Positions 19,256 through 28,725 of a DNA stretch of 64,000 nucleotides are shown here, piece after piece. Numbering within the stretch: the first letter of the stretch is position 1; every line of letters begins with the position of its first letter. Both the position numbers and the translations under genes were made by a program. The DNA is from Pseudomonas sp. MWU13-2105 (lineage in GTDB: Bacteria; Pseudomonadota; Gammaproteobacteria; Pseudomonadales; Pseudomonadaceae): positions 62,001 through 126,000 of the forward strand of contig NZ_JALLIY010000001.1 in NCBI RefSeq assembly GCF_023242315.1. Reading direction: 5' to 3'. The notes under the pieces were generated by a model. That model searched no databases. It saw only the letters and a program-made list of their open reading frames with translations, and had not been told where the DNA came from.

Positions 19256-19966
19256 TTACAGGAAAGTCTTCAGATGCTCGTGGGCTTCATCTGCAGTGTT
19301 GATCGGCAACTGAAACTTGGCACCCAGGTAATGCGCGGTAAACACATCCAGTAAAGCATCCAGCCCCTGGGCCGCGCGGCTATCCCCGGCCAGTTCCAGG
19401 CACAGGGCCGCGACTTCCGCGGTGCAGAAATGATCATCGCGCTTGGAACGACGCAGCTTGTAGCGGGACAACTGTTCCGATTCCAGGCTCAGCACCGGGA
19501 AACGCTCCAGGTAAGGGCTCTTGCGAAACATCTTGCGCGCCTCGGTCCAGGTCGCGTCCAACAGGATGAACAACGGGCGCTTGCCCGGCACCGACGGTAC
19601 CTGTGTCACCACCCGTTCCGCCGCGACGAACTCCCCCGGGAACACGATAAACGGCTGCCACTGCGGGTCATCCAGCAAGGCCAGCAGCTGCGGATCGACT
19701 TCGGTCCGCGACCAACTGAAGGCGCTGGTGTCGGCGATCACATCGGCGATCAGCCAGCCGGTATTGCTCGGTTTCATCGGTTCGACGTCGTGCATCAGCA
19801 GGCACATGGCCGAATGCGACGCCACTCTCGGGCGCCAGGCGCACAGGCAATACTGTGGAATCACACGGCAGCCCGGGCAGCGCTCGGCGCGTGAGCCGCG
19901 CGCGACGAAAGGCGCTTTGGCACGGGCCAGGCGCTCGGCACGCAAGCGGGAGACGGCGTGGCTCAT
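19256..19966 (-). CDS. tapT: tRNA-uridine aminocarboxypropyltransferase (DTW domain, TapT)
   Basis: This 236-residue DTW-domain enzyme is similar throughout to E. coli TapT (YfiP), which makes acp3U at position 47 of several tRNAs using SAM. Zinc-type cysteines CPGCRVIPQYCLC are at the N-terminus, MHDVEPMKPSNTG is in the middle, and the DATW catalytic motif is followed by TEARKMFRKSPYL. The ATG at 19966 is chosen; a GTG 12 bases upstream is possible but has no ribosome site. Confidence 0.88.
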   Translation of the reverse strand: MSHAVSRLRAERLARAKAPFVARGSRAERCPGCRVIPQYCLCAWRPRVASHSAMCLLMHDVEPMKPSNTGWLIADVIADTSAFSWSRTEVDPQLLALLDDPQWQPFIVFPGEFVAAERVVTQVPSVPGKRPLFILLDATWTEARKMFRKSPYLERFPVLSLESEQLSRYKLRRSKRDDHFCTAEVAALCLELAGDSRAAQGLDALLDVFTAHYLGAKFQLPINTADEAHEHLKTFL

Positions 19967-20194
19967 CGTGAAAGACACCGGCGGGAGGAAGGGCTGAACA
20001 CGAACAATACGACTCGCAAGAGCAAAAGTGCGCGGAGTCTACCAGAGAGCCAGGCTGCGTTTGAGCCTTCATCCGTCGACATTTCCGTCAGCCTCACCCT
20101 AGTAGGGCCTACAGCTGCCCTCTATACTTCGCGACCACTGAACGCTCGCCCCGGTAACGGGTCGAAGCACCAGTTACCGAATCAGGAGAGTTGC

Positions 20195-20620
20195 ATGCTG
20201 CGCCTTATCGTACCGTCCCTGGCCCTTTTGCTGGCCCTGCCCTTCAGTGCCCAGGCGGCGTCGCTGAAGGATTTCGAACTGAACAAGATGCTCAAGGACG
20301 TGGCCGAGCAGAGCAACGAAGGCCTGCCCCACGAACTCGACGAGAATATCCTCGATGTCGGCTACACCGTTGAGGGCAACGAACTGATCGACCACCTGAG
20401 CGTCCAGGCCGATTACGCACCGACCATGCGCGATAACGCCAAGGCGGTTTATCTGCAACTGGGGGCCAGCGTCTGCCGTAATGCCAACTACCGCAAGTTG
20501 ATGGCCAAGGGTGCGGTGATGCGCTACGAGTTCACCGAGAACAAGAGCAACCGCCCTGTCACCTCCGCCCGGTTCGTGGAAAGCGACTGCCCGAAAGAAA
20601 CACCAGCGAAGAAAAAGTAA
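20195..20620 (+). CDS. QSregVF family secreted protein (PA3611-like)
   Basis: This 141-residue protein has a cleavable signal peptide (MLRLIVPSLALLLALPFSAQA) and then ASLKDFELNKMLKDVAEQS. It matches the 'quorum-sensing-regulated virulence factor' family defined by P. aeruginosa PA3611, in a corresponding neighbourhood. It is periplasmic or secreted; function unclear. Two cysteines (CRNANYRK and ESDCPK) could form a disulfide. A strong AGGAG site fixes the start. Confidence 0.82.
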   Translation: MLRLIVPSLALLLALPFSAQAASLKDFELNKMLKDVAEQSNEGLPHELDENILDVGYTVEGNELIDHLSVQADYAPTMRDNAKAVYLQLGASVCRNANYRKLMAKGAVMRYEFTENKSNRPVTSARFVESDCPKETPAKKK

Positions 20621-20859
20621 TCTTATCGCGTCGCGCGCCGCCGCTCATGATCGGCGCGCAGTTCCTCCCTCAGCGCCCGCGCAGCGCCTCTGACGAGCTG
20701 CTAAAGTCCTTTGCAAAAGGGCAATAAGCGGTTGCCAGCCATGACTTTATAGGCTCATCATCAAATCGACATGGCACGCATGCGACACATGCAGTGACGC
20801 GGCCTTGGCGAACTTTTCTTTCGGCCAAGCCAAGGGTTCCGTGCAGAAGGAGACGTTGA

Positions 20860-21975
20860 ATGCCTTACGAACCGAATGACTTGCTGTCCCGTCATTTCCA
20901 GAGCAAAGGGATCGACCTCAGCCGGGTCGAAGAGCAACTTGAGCAGGTTGCGCCCAATAGTCCGAATCTTGAGCTTTACCGTGACATGATGCTGACCGTG
21001 CTGCGCATGGCCCAGGATGACCGCAACCGCTGGAATGCCAAGATCGTCCTGCAGACCCTGCGTGAACTGGAGAATGCCTTTCGCGTGCTCGACCAGTTCA
21101 AGGGCCGGCGCAAGGTCACCGTGTTCGGCTCGGCGCGAACGCCCGCCGAACACCCGCTCTACGCACAAGCCCGCGCGCTGGGAGCCGCGCTGGCCCAGTC
21201 CAACCTGATGGTCATTACCGGTGGCGGTGGCGGCATCATGGCCGCGGCCCACGAAGGTGCCGGCCTGGAACACAGCCTCGGGTTCAACATCACCCTGCCC
21301 TTCGAGCAACGTGCCAATGCAACCGTCAGCGGCACGCACAACCTGCTGTCCTTCCACTTCTTCTTCACCCGCAAGCTGTTCTTCGTCAAGGAGGCTGACG
21401 CACTGGTGCTCTGCCCGGGCGGCTTTGGCACCCTCGATGAAGCCCTGGAAGTACTGACGCTGATCCAGACCGGCAAGAGTCCGCTGGTTCCGGTGATTCT
21501 GCTGGATGCCCCGGGAGGCAATTTCTGGCAGGGCGCGCTGGACTTTATCCGCAATCAACTGGAGGCCCACCACTACATCCTGCCTGCCGACCTCAAGCTG
21601 ATGCGCCTGGTCTACAGTGCCGACGAGGCCGTGGAAGAGATCAAGCAGTTCTACAGCAACTTCCACTCCAGCCGCTGGCTGAAGAAGCAGTTCGTGATCC
21701 GCATGAATCATCCGCTCAATGAGCACGCGATGGAGCAGATGCAAAAGGACTTTGCCGACCTGTGCCTCAGTGGATACTTCTATCAGGGCCCCTGCAGCGA
21801 ACCGGAACACGATGAACCCCAGTTCAGTCACCTGACGCGCTTGTCGTTCGCCTTCACCGCTCGGGACCAGGGGCGCCTGCGGGAGCTGGTGGACTTTATC
21901 AACCGCTCGGAAAACTGGAGCAAGGCCAAGGTGCCGGCGCAGGAGCGCACCCGCGAGCCCATCAAGGCGACGTGA
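20860..21975 (+). CDS. LOG family Rossmann-fold protein (TIGR00730 type)
   Basis: This 371-residue protein has a central LOG/lysine-decarboxylase-like Rossmann domain carrying TGGGGGIMAAAHEGA and PGGFGTLDEALEVLT. The PGGxGTxxE motif is that of cytokinin-activating phosphoribohydrolases. It is longer than the classical 190-residue LOG proteins, with about 80 residues before and 110 after the domain, so it belongs to the long PpnN-like class, which cleaves nucleoside monophosphates. The substrate here is inferred. AAGGAG lies before the ATG. Confidence 0.8.
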   Translation: MPYEPNDLLSRHFQSKGIDLSRVEEQLEQVAPNSPNLELYRDMMLTVLRMAQDDRNRWNAKIVLQTLRELENAFRVLDQFKGRRKVTVFGSARTPAEHPLYAQARALGAALAQSNLMVITGGGGGIMAAAHEGAGLEHSLGFNITLPFEQRANATVSGTHNLLSFHFFFTRKLFFVKEADALVLCPGGFGTLDEALEVLTLIQTGKSPLVPVILLDAPGGNFWQGALDFIRNQLEAHHYILPADLKLMRLVYSADEAVEEIKQFYSNFHSSRWLKKQFVIRMNHPLNEHAMEQMQKDFADLCLSGYFYQGPCSEPEHDEPQFSHLTRLSFAFTARDQGRLRELVDFINRSENWSKAKVPAQERTREPIKAT

Positions 21976-21988
21976 TTACCACCCAGCC

Positions 21989-22456
21989 TCAGTCATCCAG
22001 CCCTCGGCCGCTGAACAGGCGGCCGATCATCTCCATGGAATAACCCCGATAACTCAGGAAGCGTCCCTGTTGGGCACGCTCACGGGCGTCGGTGGGCAAA
22101 TGCCCGGCGAACTTTCGGCGCCAGGTGTCTTCCAGCTGGGCTTGCCAGTCGAAACCGCTTTCACGCAGGGCCAACTCGATATCGGCACGTTGCAGACCGC
22201 GTTGGCCCAGCTCTTCGCGAATACGCAAAGGGCCGTAGCCGGAACGGGCACGGTAGGACACGAAGCTTTCGAGGTAACGGGATTCGGACAGCAGCCCCTC
22301 TTCCGTCAAGCGGTCGAGTTCGGTGTCGATCATTTCAGGGGAGGCGCCGCGCTGACGCAGTTTACGCGTCAGCTCGACTCGACCGTGCTCGCGTCGCGCG
22401 AGCAGGTCCATGGCAGTGCGCCGTACGGCGACCGGGGTATCCAGTACGGCGGTCAT
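21989..22456 (-). CDS. recX: Regulatory protein RecX
   Basis: This 155-residue all-helical protein binds RecA filaments and limits recombinase activity. Family features are the opening [23 protein letters not shown] and the repeated three-helix units ending [11 protein letters not shown]. It lies eight bases downstream of recA on the same strand, so both should be induced by the SOS response. Confidence 0.93.
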   Translation of the reverse strand: MTAVLDTPVAVRRTAMDLLARREHGRVELTRKLRQRGASPEMIDTELDRLTEEGLLSESRYLESFVSYRARSGYGPLRIREELGQRGLQRADIELALRESGFDWQAQLEDTWRRKFAGHLPTDARERAQQGRFLSYRGYSMEMIGRLFSGRGLDD

Positions 22457-22464
22457 CGTCTTAC

Positions 22465-23529
22465 TCAGAGATCAGCGTCAGCCAGGTCGTCTTCGGTTGC
22501 GACGACAGCGGCCGCACCGGAGTTGGCCTTGGTGTCGACACCTGGAGTCAGCAGCTTGTCACGCAGTTGCTTCTCGAGGGTCGCGGCGATTTCCGGGTTG
22601 TCCGCCAGGAACTTGGCCGAGTTGGCCTTGCCTTGACCGATCTTGCTGCCGTTGTAGCTGTACCAGGCACCGGACTTCTCGACGAAACCGTGCAACACGC
22701 CCAGGTCGATCATCTCGCCGTTGAGGTAGATGCCCTTGCCGTAAAGGATCTGGAACTCGGCCTGACGGAACGGCGAAGCGACCTTGTTCTTCACGACCTT
22801 GACGCGGGTTTCGCTGCCGACCACTTCGTCGCCTTCCTTCACCGCGCCGGTACGGCGGATGTCCAGGCGTACCGAGGCGTAGAACTTCAGCGCGTTACCA
22901 CCGGTGGTGGTTTCCGGGCTGCCGAACATCACGCCGATCTTCATGCGGATCTGGTTGATGAAGATCACCAGGCAGTTGGCGTTCTTGATGTTACCGGTGA
23001 TCTTGCGCAGGGCCTGGGACATCAGACGGGCTTGCAGGCCGACGTGCATGTCGCCCATTTCGCCTTCGATTTCCGCTTTCGGCACCAGGGCGGCCACGGA
23101 GTCGACGATGATCACGTCCACCGCATTGGAGCGCACCAGCATGTCGGTGATTTCCAGGGCCTGTTCGCCGGTGTCCGGCTGGGATACCAGCAGGTCGTCG
23201 ACATTCACGCCCAGCTTGCCGGCGTATTCAGGGTCCAGGGCGTGTTCGGCGTCGACGAAAGCGCAGGTTGCACCGGCTTTTTGCGCCTGGGCGATAACGG
23301 AAAGCGTCAGGGTGGTCTTACCCGAGGATTCCGGACCGTAGATCTCGACGATACGGCCTTTCGGCAGGCCGCCGATGCCCAGCGCAATGTCCAGGCCCAG
23401 GGAACCGGTGGAGATCGAAGGGATCGCCTGACGGTCATGATCGCCCATGCGCATTACGGCACCCTTGCCGAATTGACGTTCGATCTGACCCAAGGCCGCA
23501 GCCAAGGCTTTCTTCTTGTTGTCGTCCAT
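22465..23529 (-). CDS. recA: Recombinase RecA
   Basis: This 354-residue RecA carries Walker [10 protein letters not shown], Walker [11 protein letters not shown], the L1/L2 DNA-binding loops and an acidic C-terminus ([10 protein letters not shown]). It drives homologous recombination and triggers self-cleavage of LexA-like proteins, including the tailocin repressor encoded 15 kb away. The true start is [13 protein letters not shown] at 23529, after a TGAGGAC ribosome site; the longer frame is not family sequence. A LexA box lies 41 bases upstream. Confidence 0.98.
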   Translation of the reverse strand: MDDNKKKALAAALGQIERQFGKGAVMRMGDHDRQAIPSISTGSLGLDIALGIGGLPKGRIVEIYGPESSGKTTLTLSVIAQAQKAGATCAFVDAEHALDPEYAGKLGVNVDDLLVSQPDTGEQALEITDMLVRSNAVDVIIVDSVAALVPKAEIEGEMGDMHVGLQARLMSQALRKITGNIKNANCLVIFINQIRMKIGVMFGSPETTTGGNALKFYASVRLDIRRTGAVKEGDEVVGSETRVKVVKNKVASPFRQAEFQILYGKGIYLNGEMIDLGVLHGFVEKSGAWYSYNGSKIGQGKANSAKFLADNPEIAATLEKQLRDKLLTPGVDTKANSGAAAVVATEDDLADADL

Positions 23530-23569
23530 TAAAGTCCTCACGTAATCAATAAGGCCTGACGGCCAACAC

Positions 23570-23585
23570 CTGTATAAGTAGCCAG
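23570..23585 (-). promoter_or_regulatory. LexA (SOS) box of recA
   Basis: CTG-N10-CAG is present; on the minus strand it reads TACTGGCTACTTATACAGG. It is located 41-56 bases before the recA start, where LexA would block the promoter. Confidence 0.85.
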
Positions 23586-23612
23586 TATTATTCCACAGCG
23601 TTGGCGGATCGC

Positions 23613-24113
23613 CTACCCCTGATTTGCGATTTCTGCATCCGCCCGTCGTAACAGGCCTTCCAGCGCGGCCTGCACCGTCTGTCGACGGACGGCGTCGCGG
23701 TCGCCGGGGAAGTGCCGGAGTTCGGCGCTCACGTCGTCGCCACACCCCCAGGCCAGCCAGACGGTGCCTACCGGTTTCTCGGCAGAGCCGCCATCCGGCC
23801 CGGCCACGCCACTGACCGCCACGGCGAAGCGCGCGTTGCTGTGGGCCTGGGCGCCGCGGACCATGGCTTCGACCACTTCCCGGCTGACGGCGCCGACCTG
23901 GTCGAACAGGCTCTCGGGCACCTTCAACTGGAGGCTCTTCTGCCGGTTGGAGTAGGTGACATAGCCGGCTTCGAACCAGGCCGAGCTGCCGGGAATCCGG
24001 GTGATCGCCTCGGCGATGCCGCCGCCGGTACAGGACTCGGCGGTGGTGACATCGGTCTTGAGCGTCTGCAAGCGCTTGCCGAGTTCGGCGGCAAGCCGGG
24101 TGATTTCATCCAT
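23613..24113 (-). CDS. pncC: CinA C-terminal family protein, nicotinamide-nucleotide amidohydrolase PncC
   Basis: This 166-residue single-domain CinA-type protein deamidates nicotinamide mononucleotide to nicotinate mononucleotide. The family motif [15 protein letters not shown] is at residues about 24-38 and [11 protein letters not shown] follows near 100. It lacks the N-terminal molybdopterin-binding domain of long CinA, as usual in Pseudomonas. The GGAGAGGAAC site supports the ATG. It precedes recA on the same strand and marks the left border of the tailocin locus. Confidence 0.9.
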   Translation of the reverse strand: MDEITRLAAELGKRLQTLKTDVTTAESCTGGGIAEAITRIPGSSAWFEAGYVTYSNRQKSLQLKVPESLFDQVGAVSREVVEAMVRGAQAHSNARFAVAVSGVAGPDGGSAEKPVGTVWLAWGCGDDVSAELRHFPGDRDAVRRQTVQAALEGLLRRADAEIANQG

Positions 24114-24241
24114 GTTCCTCTCCGGGTTAGGCAGCCCTCCGCACCTACCCTGTAGGCGGCGCAGGCCAATCTGTATTGGATCAAAATGAACACCCTACAC
24201 GAGCAGATCACACTTTCAAGACACGAGATTGCATCCGGATG

Positions 24242-24778
24242 TCAGCGAGAAACCGCCCCGGCATACGCCTGGCAGGCCTTCAAGGCAATCAGGGCGCGGT
24301 CGCCGTCGTCGGTGATGGCGATAATTCGTTGAGCATGCGCCGGGTCAAGTCGGGCTCTTGGGGCTGCATGAACCACGCCGCCGGCGGCGGTGGCGGCTGG
24401 CACATCACAGCCACTGGCGGGATCGTTGGCGTCGATAAGGACTGACAGCCGCAGATCAGCAGTGGCAAGACGATCACGCAGGCGAGCTTGATCCTGTTGC
24501 ACATCGTTCAGCTCCTTGGAATGGGTTTGGTCGCTGACCTGGAGCCGTTGCTCCAGGGCCAGGCGTCTATCCTGCTCGGCGCGCTGTTGCGCGGCCGCGG
24601 CGAGGGAAATCTGGTTGAGTGTGTCGGCCTGCAACCGGGCTTGGTGCTCCAGTTGCTGACCGTAGCGCCAGTCTTGAATATGCCAGGCGCTGGCCGCCGC
24701 ACCACCAGCCAGCAAGGCCAGCAGTGCGACGACAACGCCCAGGCGCCAGGGCGCCGGGATCAGGTCGAGGAGGCGCAT
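24242..24778 (-). CDS. Tailocin inner-membrane spanin (Rz/LysB-like)
   Basis: This 178-residue protein has one N-terminal membrane anchor (residues about 13-33, LGVVVALLALLAGGAAASAW) and a long periplasmic coiled-coil region rich in Q, R, A and E. This is the Rz i-spanin design, which fuses inner and outer membranes at lysis. The ATG at 24778 overlaps the end of the endolysin gene by 19 bases. The Rz1 partner is encoded entirely inside this gene in another frame. Confidence 0.82.
   Translation of the reverse strand: MRLLDLIPAPWRLGVVVALLALLAGGAAASAWHIQDWRYGQQLEHQARLQADTLNQISLAAAAQQRAEQDRRLALEQRLQVSDQTHSKELNDVQQDQARLRDRLATADLRLSVLIDANDPASGCDVPAATAAGGVVHAAPRARLDPAHAQRIIAITDDGDRALIALKACQAYAGAVSR
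24289..24504 (-). CDS. Nested outer-membrane spanin lipoprotein (Rz1-like)
   Basis: This 71-residue lipoprotein lies wholly within the Rz gene in a shifted frame. It has a signal ending VLPLLICGC (lipobox ICGC, cysteine at residue 20) and a proline-rich mature part (CQPPPPPAAW). These are the exact features of Rz1 o-spanins, which pair with Rz across the periplasm. Gene-in-gene nesting is known for lambda Rz/Rz1. Confidence 0.85.
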   Translation of the reverse strand: MCNRIKLACVIVLPLLICGCQSLSTPTIPPVAVMCQPPPPPAAWFMQPQEPDLTRRMLNELSPSPTTATAP

Positions 24779-25323
24779 AGCACCGCCCTCGCCCGGGCCC
24801 AGAGTTGCAGTCGATCCTCGAGGCCGTTCAGGCCGCCGTTGATCTTGCGGGTGATGCTGTTGAACTGATCGGCATCGGCCAGTGCGTTCAACCCTTGTTG
24901 CTCCCAGAACCAGGCCGCCGACTCGGCGGCCCATTGCGGTTGCTCCAGCAGTTCCGGTTGCTGCAACAGGCGTTCATCGCCAAACAGCCCGAGGCTGCAT
25001 TGGCGATAGTTACTGCGACCGGTGATCTGGATCAGCCCGCGACCGCGATAGAGCAGGCCATCGCCGTCGGCATCCGGGGTGTTCCCCAGGCGGAGGGCCA
25101 GAGGCCCCGTATCGTATTTGCTCAGGTATTGATCACTGCCCAGTTCCCGTACGTAGCGCAGCTGCGCGGATTCATGGCCCACCTGGGCCAGGAATGCGGC
25201 GATGCGTTTCGGGGTGTTGATCTGGTGATCGGACATGGCGGTATTGAGGGGAGATACGAAAACGCCGGCGTTGAGGCCGGCGCTGGGGAGGATCTGTAGC
25301 AACTGCTGCTGGGTAATCGGCAT
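24760..25323 (-). CDS. Tailocin endolysin, glycoside hydrolase family 19 type
   Basis: This 187-residue lysozyme/chitinase-like GH19 enzyme cleaves peptidoglycan so that the cell bursts and releases particles. The catalytic glutamate region GHESAQLRYVREL (residues about 48-60) and YRGRGLIQITGRSNYRQC (near 95-110) are typical. It has no signal peptide, so it depends on the holin. CGGAGA precedes the ATG at 25323. Confidence 0.87.
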   Translation of the reverse strand: MPITQQQLLQILPSAGLNAGVFVSPLNTAMSDHQINTPKRIAAFLAQVGHESAQLRYVRELGSDQYLSKYDTGPLALRLGNTPDADGDGLLYRGRGLIQITGRSNYRQCSLGLFGDERLLQQPELLEQPQWAAESAAWFWEQQGLNALADADQFNSITRKINGGLNGLEDRLQLWARARAVLCASST

Positions 25324-25382
25324 GGCTTTCTCCGAGCACAAAAAAACCGCTCGATGGCGGCGTGTGTTGGTCTGGGTTTTGA

Positions 25383-25757
25383 TCAGGCCGGCGGTGTGGG
25401 CCAATCAATGGTTGCGGGGAAGCCAGGTTGCTCGGATACACGGTTGATGGCTACCCGGTACTGTTTCCAGAGTTTCAGGTTGACCGTATCGGCGCCGGTC
25501 GCGACGTCCAGGTCGACGGCATCCTGCAACGGTGCAATGCGCAGCCCGGCGGACGCCAGCAACGCATCACGCTGAGCATTGGCAGACTGCAAAACCTGCT
25601 CAGGTGTCGGAGCCGCTGCCGCTTCCTGAGCGGCACGAACCTCAGCCAAGCCCTTGTCGTCGAGCAATTCGAGGTCAGGACTGATAAACGAGTCTTGCGA
25701 GCCGTCAGACTCATAGGCAAATACTTCACCAGTCGCCCGCCTTATATAATATTTCAT
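25383..25757 (-). CDS. Tail fibre assembly chaperone (Caudo_TAP type)
   Basis: This 124-residue protein of the phage tail fibre assembly family begins MKYYIRRATGEVFAYESDG and ends with the family-like C-terminus (NRVSEQPGFPATIDWPTPPA). It helps fold or trimerise the fibre encoded just upstream, and such genes usually travel with their matching fibre gene. The ATG at 25757 is preferred to a TTG one codon earlier. Confidence 0.83.
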   Translation of the reverse strand: MKYYIRRATGEVFAYESDGSQDSFISPDLELLDDKGLAEVRAAQEAAAAPTPEQVLQSANAQRDALLASAGLRIAPLQDAVDLDVATGADTVNLKLWKQYRVAINRVSEQPGFPATIDWPTPPA

Positions 25758-25769
25758 CAACTTATACCC

Positions 25770-27071
25770 TCAACGAAGTTCAAACCAAGTAATAATACTG
25801 CCAGCATTAACGTTAGCGACATAATTAGAACCCGCCGGCACAACGATAGAAACACACCCGATCTGACTATAGTTAACCCCCCCAGAGTTACTTGTCGAAA
25901 CTGTAACACCATTGACCCCCATGGAAAAAACCTGATAAGGCTGCCCCGAAACACTGACTAAAACCATAATGGGGTTACCACTTGTATTTGTATAAGTGGT
26001 TCCCGACACCCGATTGGCAGTGACGTTCTGCCACGTCTGGCAGCGCCCAATGCTTGGCATATCAATGGCGTACCAAATCCCGTTACCGCTAACCAGTGTT
26101 ATTGAAGCCCCGGTTTGAACAGAATACGCTGCCACACTGTATGGAATTGCGAGATTTTCCGCCCCAGCGCAGATTAAACTCATTGTTCCGATACCATAAT
26201 TCCAAAGCTTTATAACCGTCCTTAACGGCACACTAGACGTTGACGGCAAGCTCACATTAAATGCAGCTGTACTACTACCGATAATGAGTGCCCCCGCATG
26301 AGCCACAGTCAGTGCGGTGTTCGTACCGATAGCGACAACAGAGCTAAACTGAAGTCCAACCCCTTGAACAAATGCAGTGGTTGCAAGCTTGGTTGAGTTG
26401 TCGAATTGTGATGGGGTTACACCAAACGCACTTGGCAACTGATCGAGCAAAACGATGTCAGTACCATCATATACAGCATCCGTCAGTTGGCTTTGGATGA
26501 CCGCAGCAACTTTGTTGCCGTTGCCATCGTATTGCAGGATACTCTTCGCGCCGAGGCCCGAGATGTTCATCTTGTCAGAACCCGCGCCACCCGAGTGGAA
26601 CTTCACCTGAAACCGCTGGTTTGCCGTATAGGCGGTGATCGGCGGCACTGGGGTTAACGTGAACAAGGGCGCAGTGCCAGCAGTCGTGAAAGCAACCAGA
26701 GCCTGGCCTTGGACTGCTCCAGCCATTTTTTTGGGCGTGACGATGGTCGTATCATCAACACCTGAATTGGTCTGAGCTTGACTTGCAACTTTCGCCACAC
26801 CTGAAGCGCTTTCAGTGGCTTGGGCCACGGCTTTTGAAACCGCTTGAGAGGCTCGCAGATCAGCAATGCTGACAATGGCATCTGTCAGCTGCGCATTATT
26901 ACTTTCCGTCGGAACAGCATTGGTTGAACGAATGACCGACAAAATTTCGTCAGTCACCGCATTCCCCCAACTGGAAGGAATCAACGATCCCGGCGTTCCA
27001 TTCACCAGGTTTTCATCGACAAACTTGCCATTCACCAGCCCAACGCTGGGCACGCTTTTTGGGTAATCCAC
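25770..27071 (-). CDS. Tailocin tail fibre (receptor-binding protein)
   Basis: This 433-residue fibre has a conserved N-terminus (DYPKSVPSVGLVNGKFVDEN) that attaches to the baseplate, a helical/Ala-Ser-rich middle and a C-terminal beta-rich region that should bind a surface receptor, probably LPS O-antigen, and so set the killing spectrum. The start is GTG with a GAGGATA ribosome site. The distal half is noticeably more AT-rich than the rest of the cluster, a sign of exchange by recombination. It is followed 12 bases later by its chaperone. Confidence 0.85.
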   Translation of the reverse strand: MDYPKSVPSVGLVNGKFVDENLVNGTPGSLIPSSWGNAVTDEILSVIRSTNAVPTESNNAQLTDAIVSIADLRASQAVSKAVAQATESASGVAKVASQAQTNSGVDDTTIVTPKKMAGAVQGQALVAFTTAGTAPLFTLTPVPPITAYTANQRFQVKFHSGGAGSDKMNISGLGAKSILQYDGNGNKVAAVIQSQLTDAVYDGTDIVLLDQLPSAFGVTPSQFDNSTKLATTAFVQGVGLQFSSVVAIGTNTALTVAHAGALIIGSSTAAFNVSLPSTSSVPLRTVIKLWNYGIGTMSLICAGAENLAIPYSVAAYSVQTGASITLVSGNGIWYAIDMPSIGRCQTWQNVTANRVSGTTYTNTSGNPIMVLVSVSGQPYQVFSMGVNGVTVSTSNSGGVNYSQIGCVSIVVPAGSNYVANVNAGSIITWFELR

Positions 27072-27082
27072 GTTTCTATCCT

Positions 27083-27697
27083 CTAGTCATAATTGATGTG
27101 TACAAGCGTGTGCGCTGGTGCAGCACGATGTATCAGGCATTCCAGGGCGCTGCCGGGATTAGCGCCAAACCGCTCTCCCCAATAGCTCGCGCCGAAACGC
27201 CGCCCCATAAGCAGTCGCCCACCGGTATTCAGCGTCCACATGAACTGCGCCTGCCAGGTGCCGAAGCGCGCCTTGCCGAAGCGCGCCTTGCCGAACCGCG
27301 CCCGGCCCATGCGCGGGGTCTGCAGTTCGGTCACGCTGGCATTCGGATAGCCCTGGCTGCGGGCGATATCGATGAAATAACCGATGCTCTGATCACCCAC
27401 CGCCAGCAACCGCCGACGCACCGCCACACGGCGATCATCAAACAACGGATTAGGCCCCAGGCACGGGTCGGGCAGATTCATCACCCGCTCCCAATCCGGC
27501 ACCAGTTCACTGACCGTCACCGGGTCGACTTCGTTGAGCAGGTCCACGGCCCGGGCATCAACCCGCGCCAGCTCCTGGGCGATACCCAGCAACACCTGCT
27601 GTATCTCCGACACTTGCTCCGGGTCCCAGGCCGGGCCCGCCGGCAGCAGGCTGCGCAGTTGCTCCTGGTATTGCGCGGCGGTTCTTACTGCAGCCAT
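27083..27697 (-). CDS. Tail protein, Mu gp48/YmfQ (DUF2313) family
   Basis: This 204-residue baseplate-fibre connector protein has the motif AAQYQEQLRSLLPAGPAWD at the start and WERVMNLPDPC in the centre. A short internal tandem repeat, ARFGKARFGKARFG, near residue 135 is unusual. The ATG at 27697 follows GGAGG. It overlaps the baseplate J gene by 13 bases. Confidence 0.82.
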   Translation of the reverse strand: MAAVRTAAQYQEQLRSLLPAGPAWDPEQVSEIQQVLLGIAQELARVDARAVDLLNEVDPVTVSELVPDWERVMNLPDPCLGPNPLFDDRRVAVRRRLLAVGDQSIGYFIDIARSQGYPNASVTELQTPRMGRARFGKARFGKARFGTWQAQFMWTLNTGGRLLMGRRFGASYWGERFGANPGSALECLIHRAAPAHTLVHINYD

Positions 27698-28725
27698 ACG
27701 CAACCTCCGAAGGTCAGCAACTGATTGGTGGCGGCGGGCACATCGGCGGACGGCGAGACCAGCAGGTGATCCTGCTCGCCGCCGGCACTGCTGATGGACT
27801 CGGCAATATGGGTCAGCAACAAGGTTTCACCCAGGCCGCCCTCACGGTCGTGCAAGTCCTGCAACTGGGCCACGACGGCGGCGCGGATGGCGCTGGTATC
27901 CGGAATCAGGCGCAGGGTGTAGGTCACCGGGACCAACACCGGCGCCAGCACATGCAACTCGGCGGTCACCGGACGCAGTGGGTCGATATAGGCCTGGACC
28001 AGCGCCAGTTGCCCATCGTCCGGCAGCGGCACCGGATCGTCGTCGCGCATAACGAACAAGCCGACGGTACCCGGCCCCAGGTAGCTGCCACGGCACCAGG
28101 CCCGGGTAATCCCCGGACATTCCAGCGCCCAGGTTTCGTAATCGGCCGCCGAACCGCCATTGGGAATAATGCGATAGGAACGAATCACCCGGGCCCGCAA
28201 CGATTCGACACTTTCCGCCGCGACACCACCGCTCAAGCCCGGGTCCAGCACCGTGAAGGTATTGCCGATCCCTTGCACCGGCTGCACCGGAAACAGCGTC
28301 AACCCCGCATCGGCATTCCCCAGGCTGCCAGCATCCAGCGCCTGGATCTGCGCGGTATTGGTCCCACCGTTGGTGGTGCCACCAACCGTCACGGTGTAGC
28401 TGCGCCCGTCACTGGTCTGCAGCAGGGTCCCGGCATCCAGCACCGCACCGGCCGCAGCGGTATAGCTGACACTGCCGCTGGCCGATTGCGCGGCCTTGCG
28501 TGGTTGATGCAAACGCAGCGCGGCAATGCGCTCCAGGGTGGTTTCATCGGCGGTGTCGGGCAGGATCTGCTCGGCGATCCAGTCGAGGTAACCGTAGAGG
28601 CCGAAGGCCGCGCCACTCAGGGTGCGGGCCAGGACCTGTGCATCGGACTGGCGCAGCGAATCGCCGGCCAGGTCGCCTTGGGTGCGGTTGATCAACACCG
28701 GTAGCGAAGGGGTTTCAAACGGCAT
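27685..28725 (-). CDS. Baseplate J-like protein (Mu gp47)
   Basis: This 346-residue wedge protein of the contractile-tail baseplate (Baseplate_J family) has the family-typical ILPDTADETTLERIAALRLHQPRKAA near residue 55 and ESVESLRARVIRSYR near 175. It overlaps the genes on both sides, consistent with a compact late operon. Confidence 0.88.
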   Translation of the reverse strand: MPFETPSLPVLINRTQGDLAGDSLRQSDAQVLARTLSGAAFGLYGYLDWIAEQILPDTADETTLERIAALRLHQPRKAAQSASGSVSYTAAAGAVLDAGTLLQTSDGRSYTVTVGGTTNGGTNTAQIQALDAGSLGNADAGLTLFPVQPVQGIGNTFTVLDPGLSGGVAAESVESLRARVIRSYRIIPNGGSAADYETWALECPGITRAWCRGSYLGPGTVGLFVMRDDDPVPLPDDGQLALVQAYIDPLRPVTAELHVLAPVLVPVTYTLRLIPDTSAIRAAVVAQLQDLHDREGGLGETLLLTHIAESISSAGGEQDHLLVSPSADVPAATNQLLTFGGCVWLQ

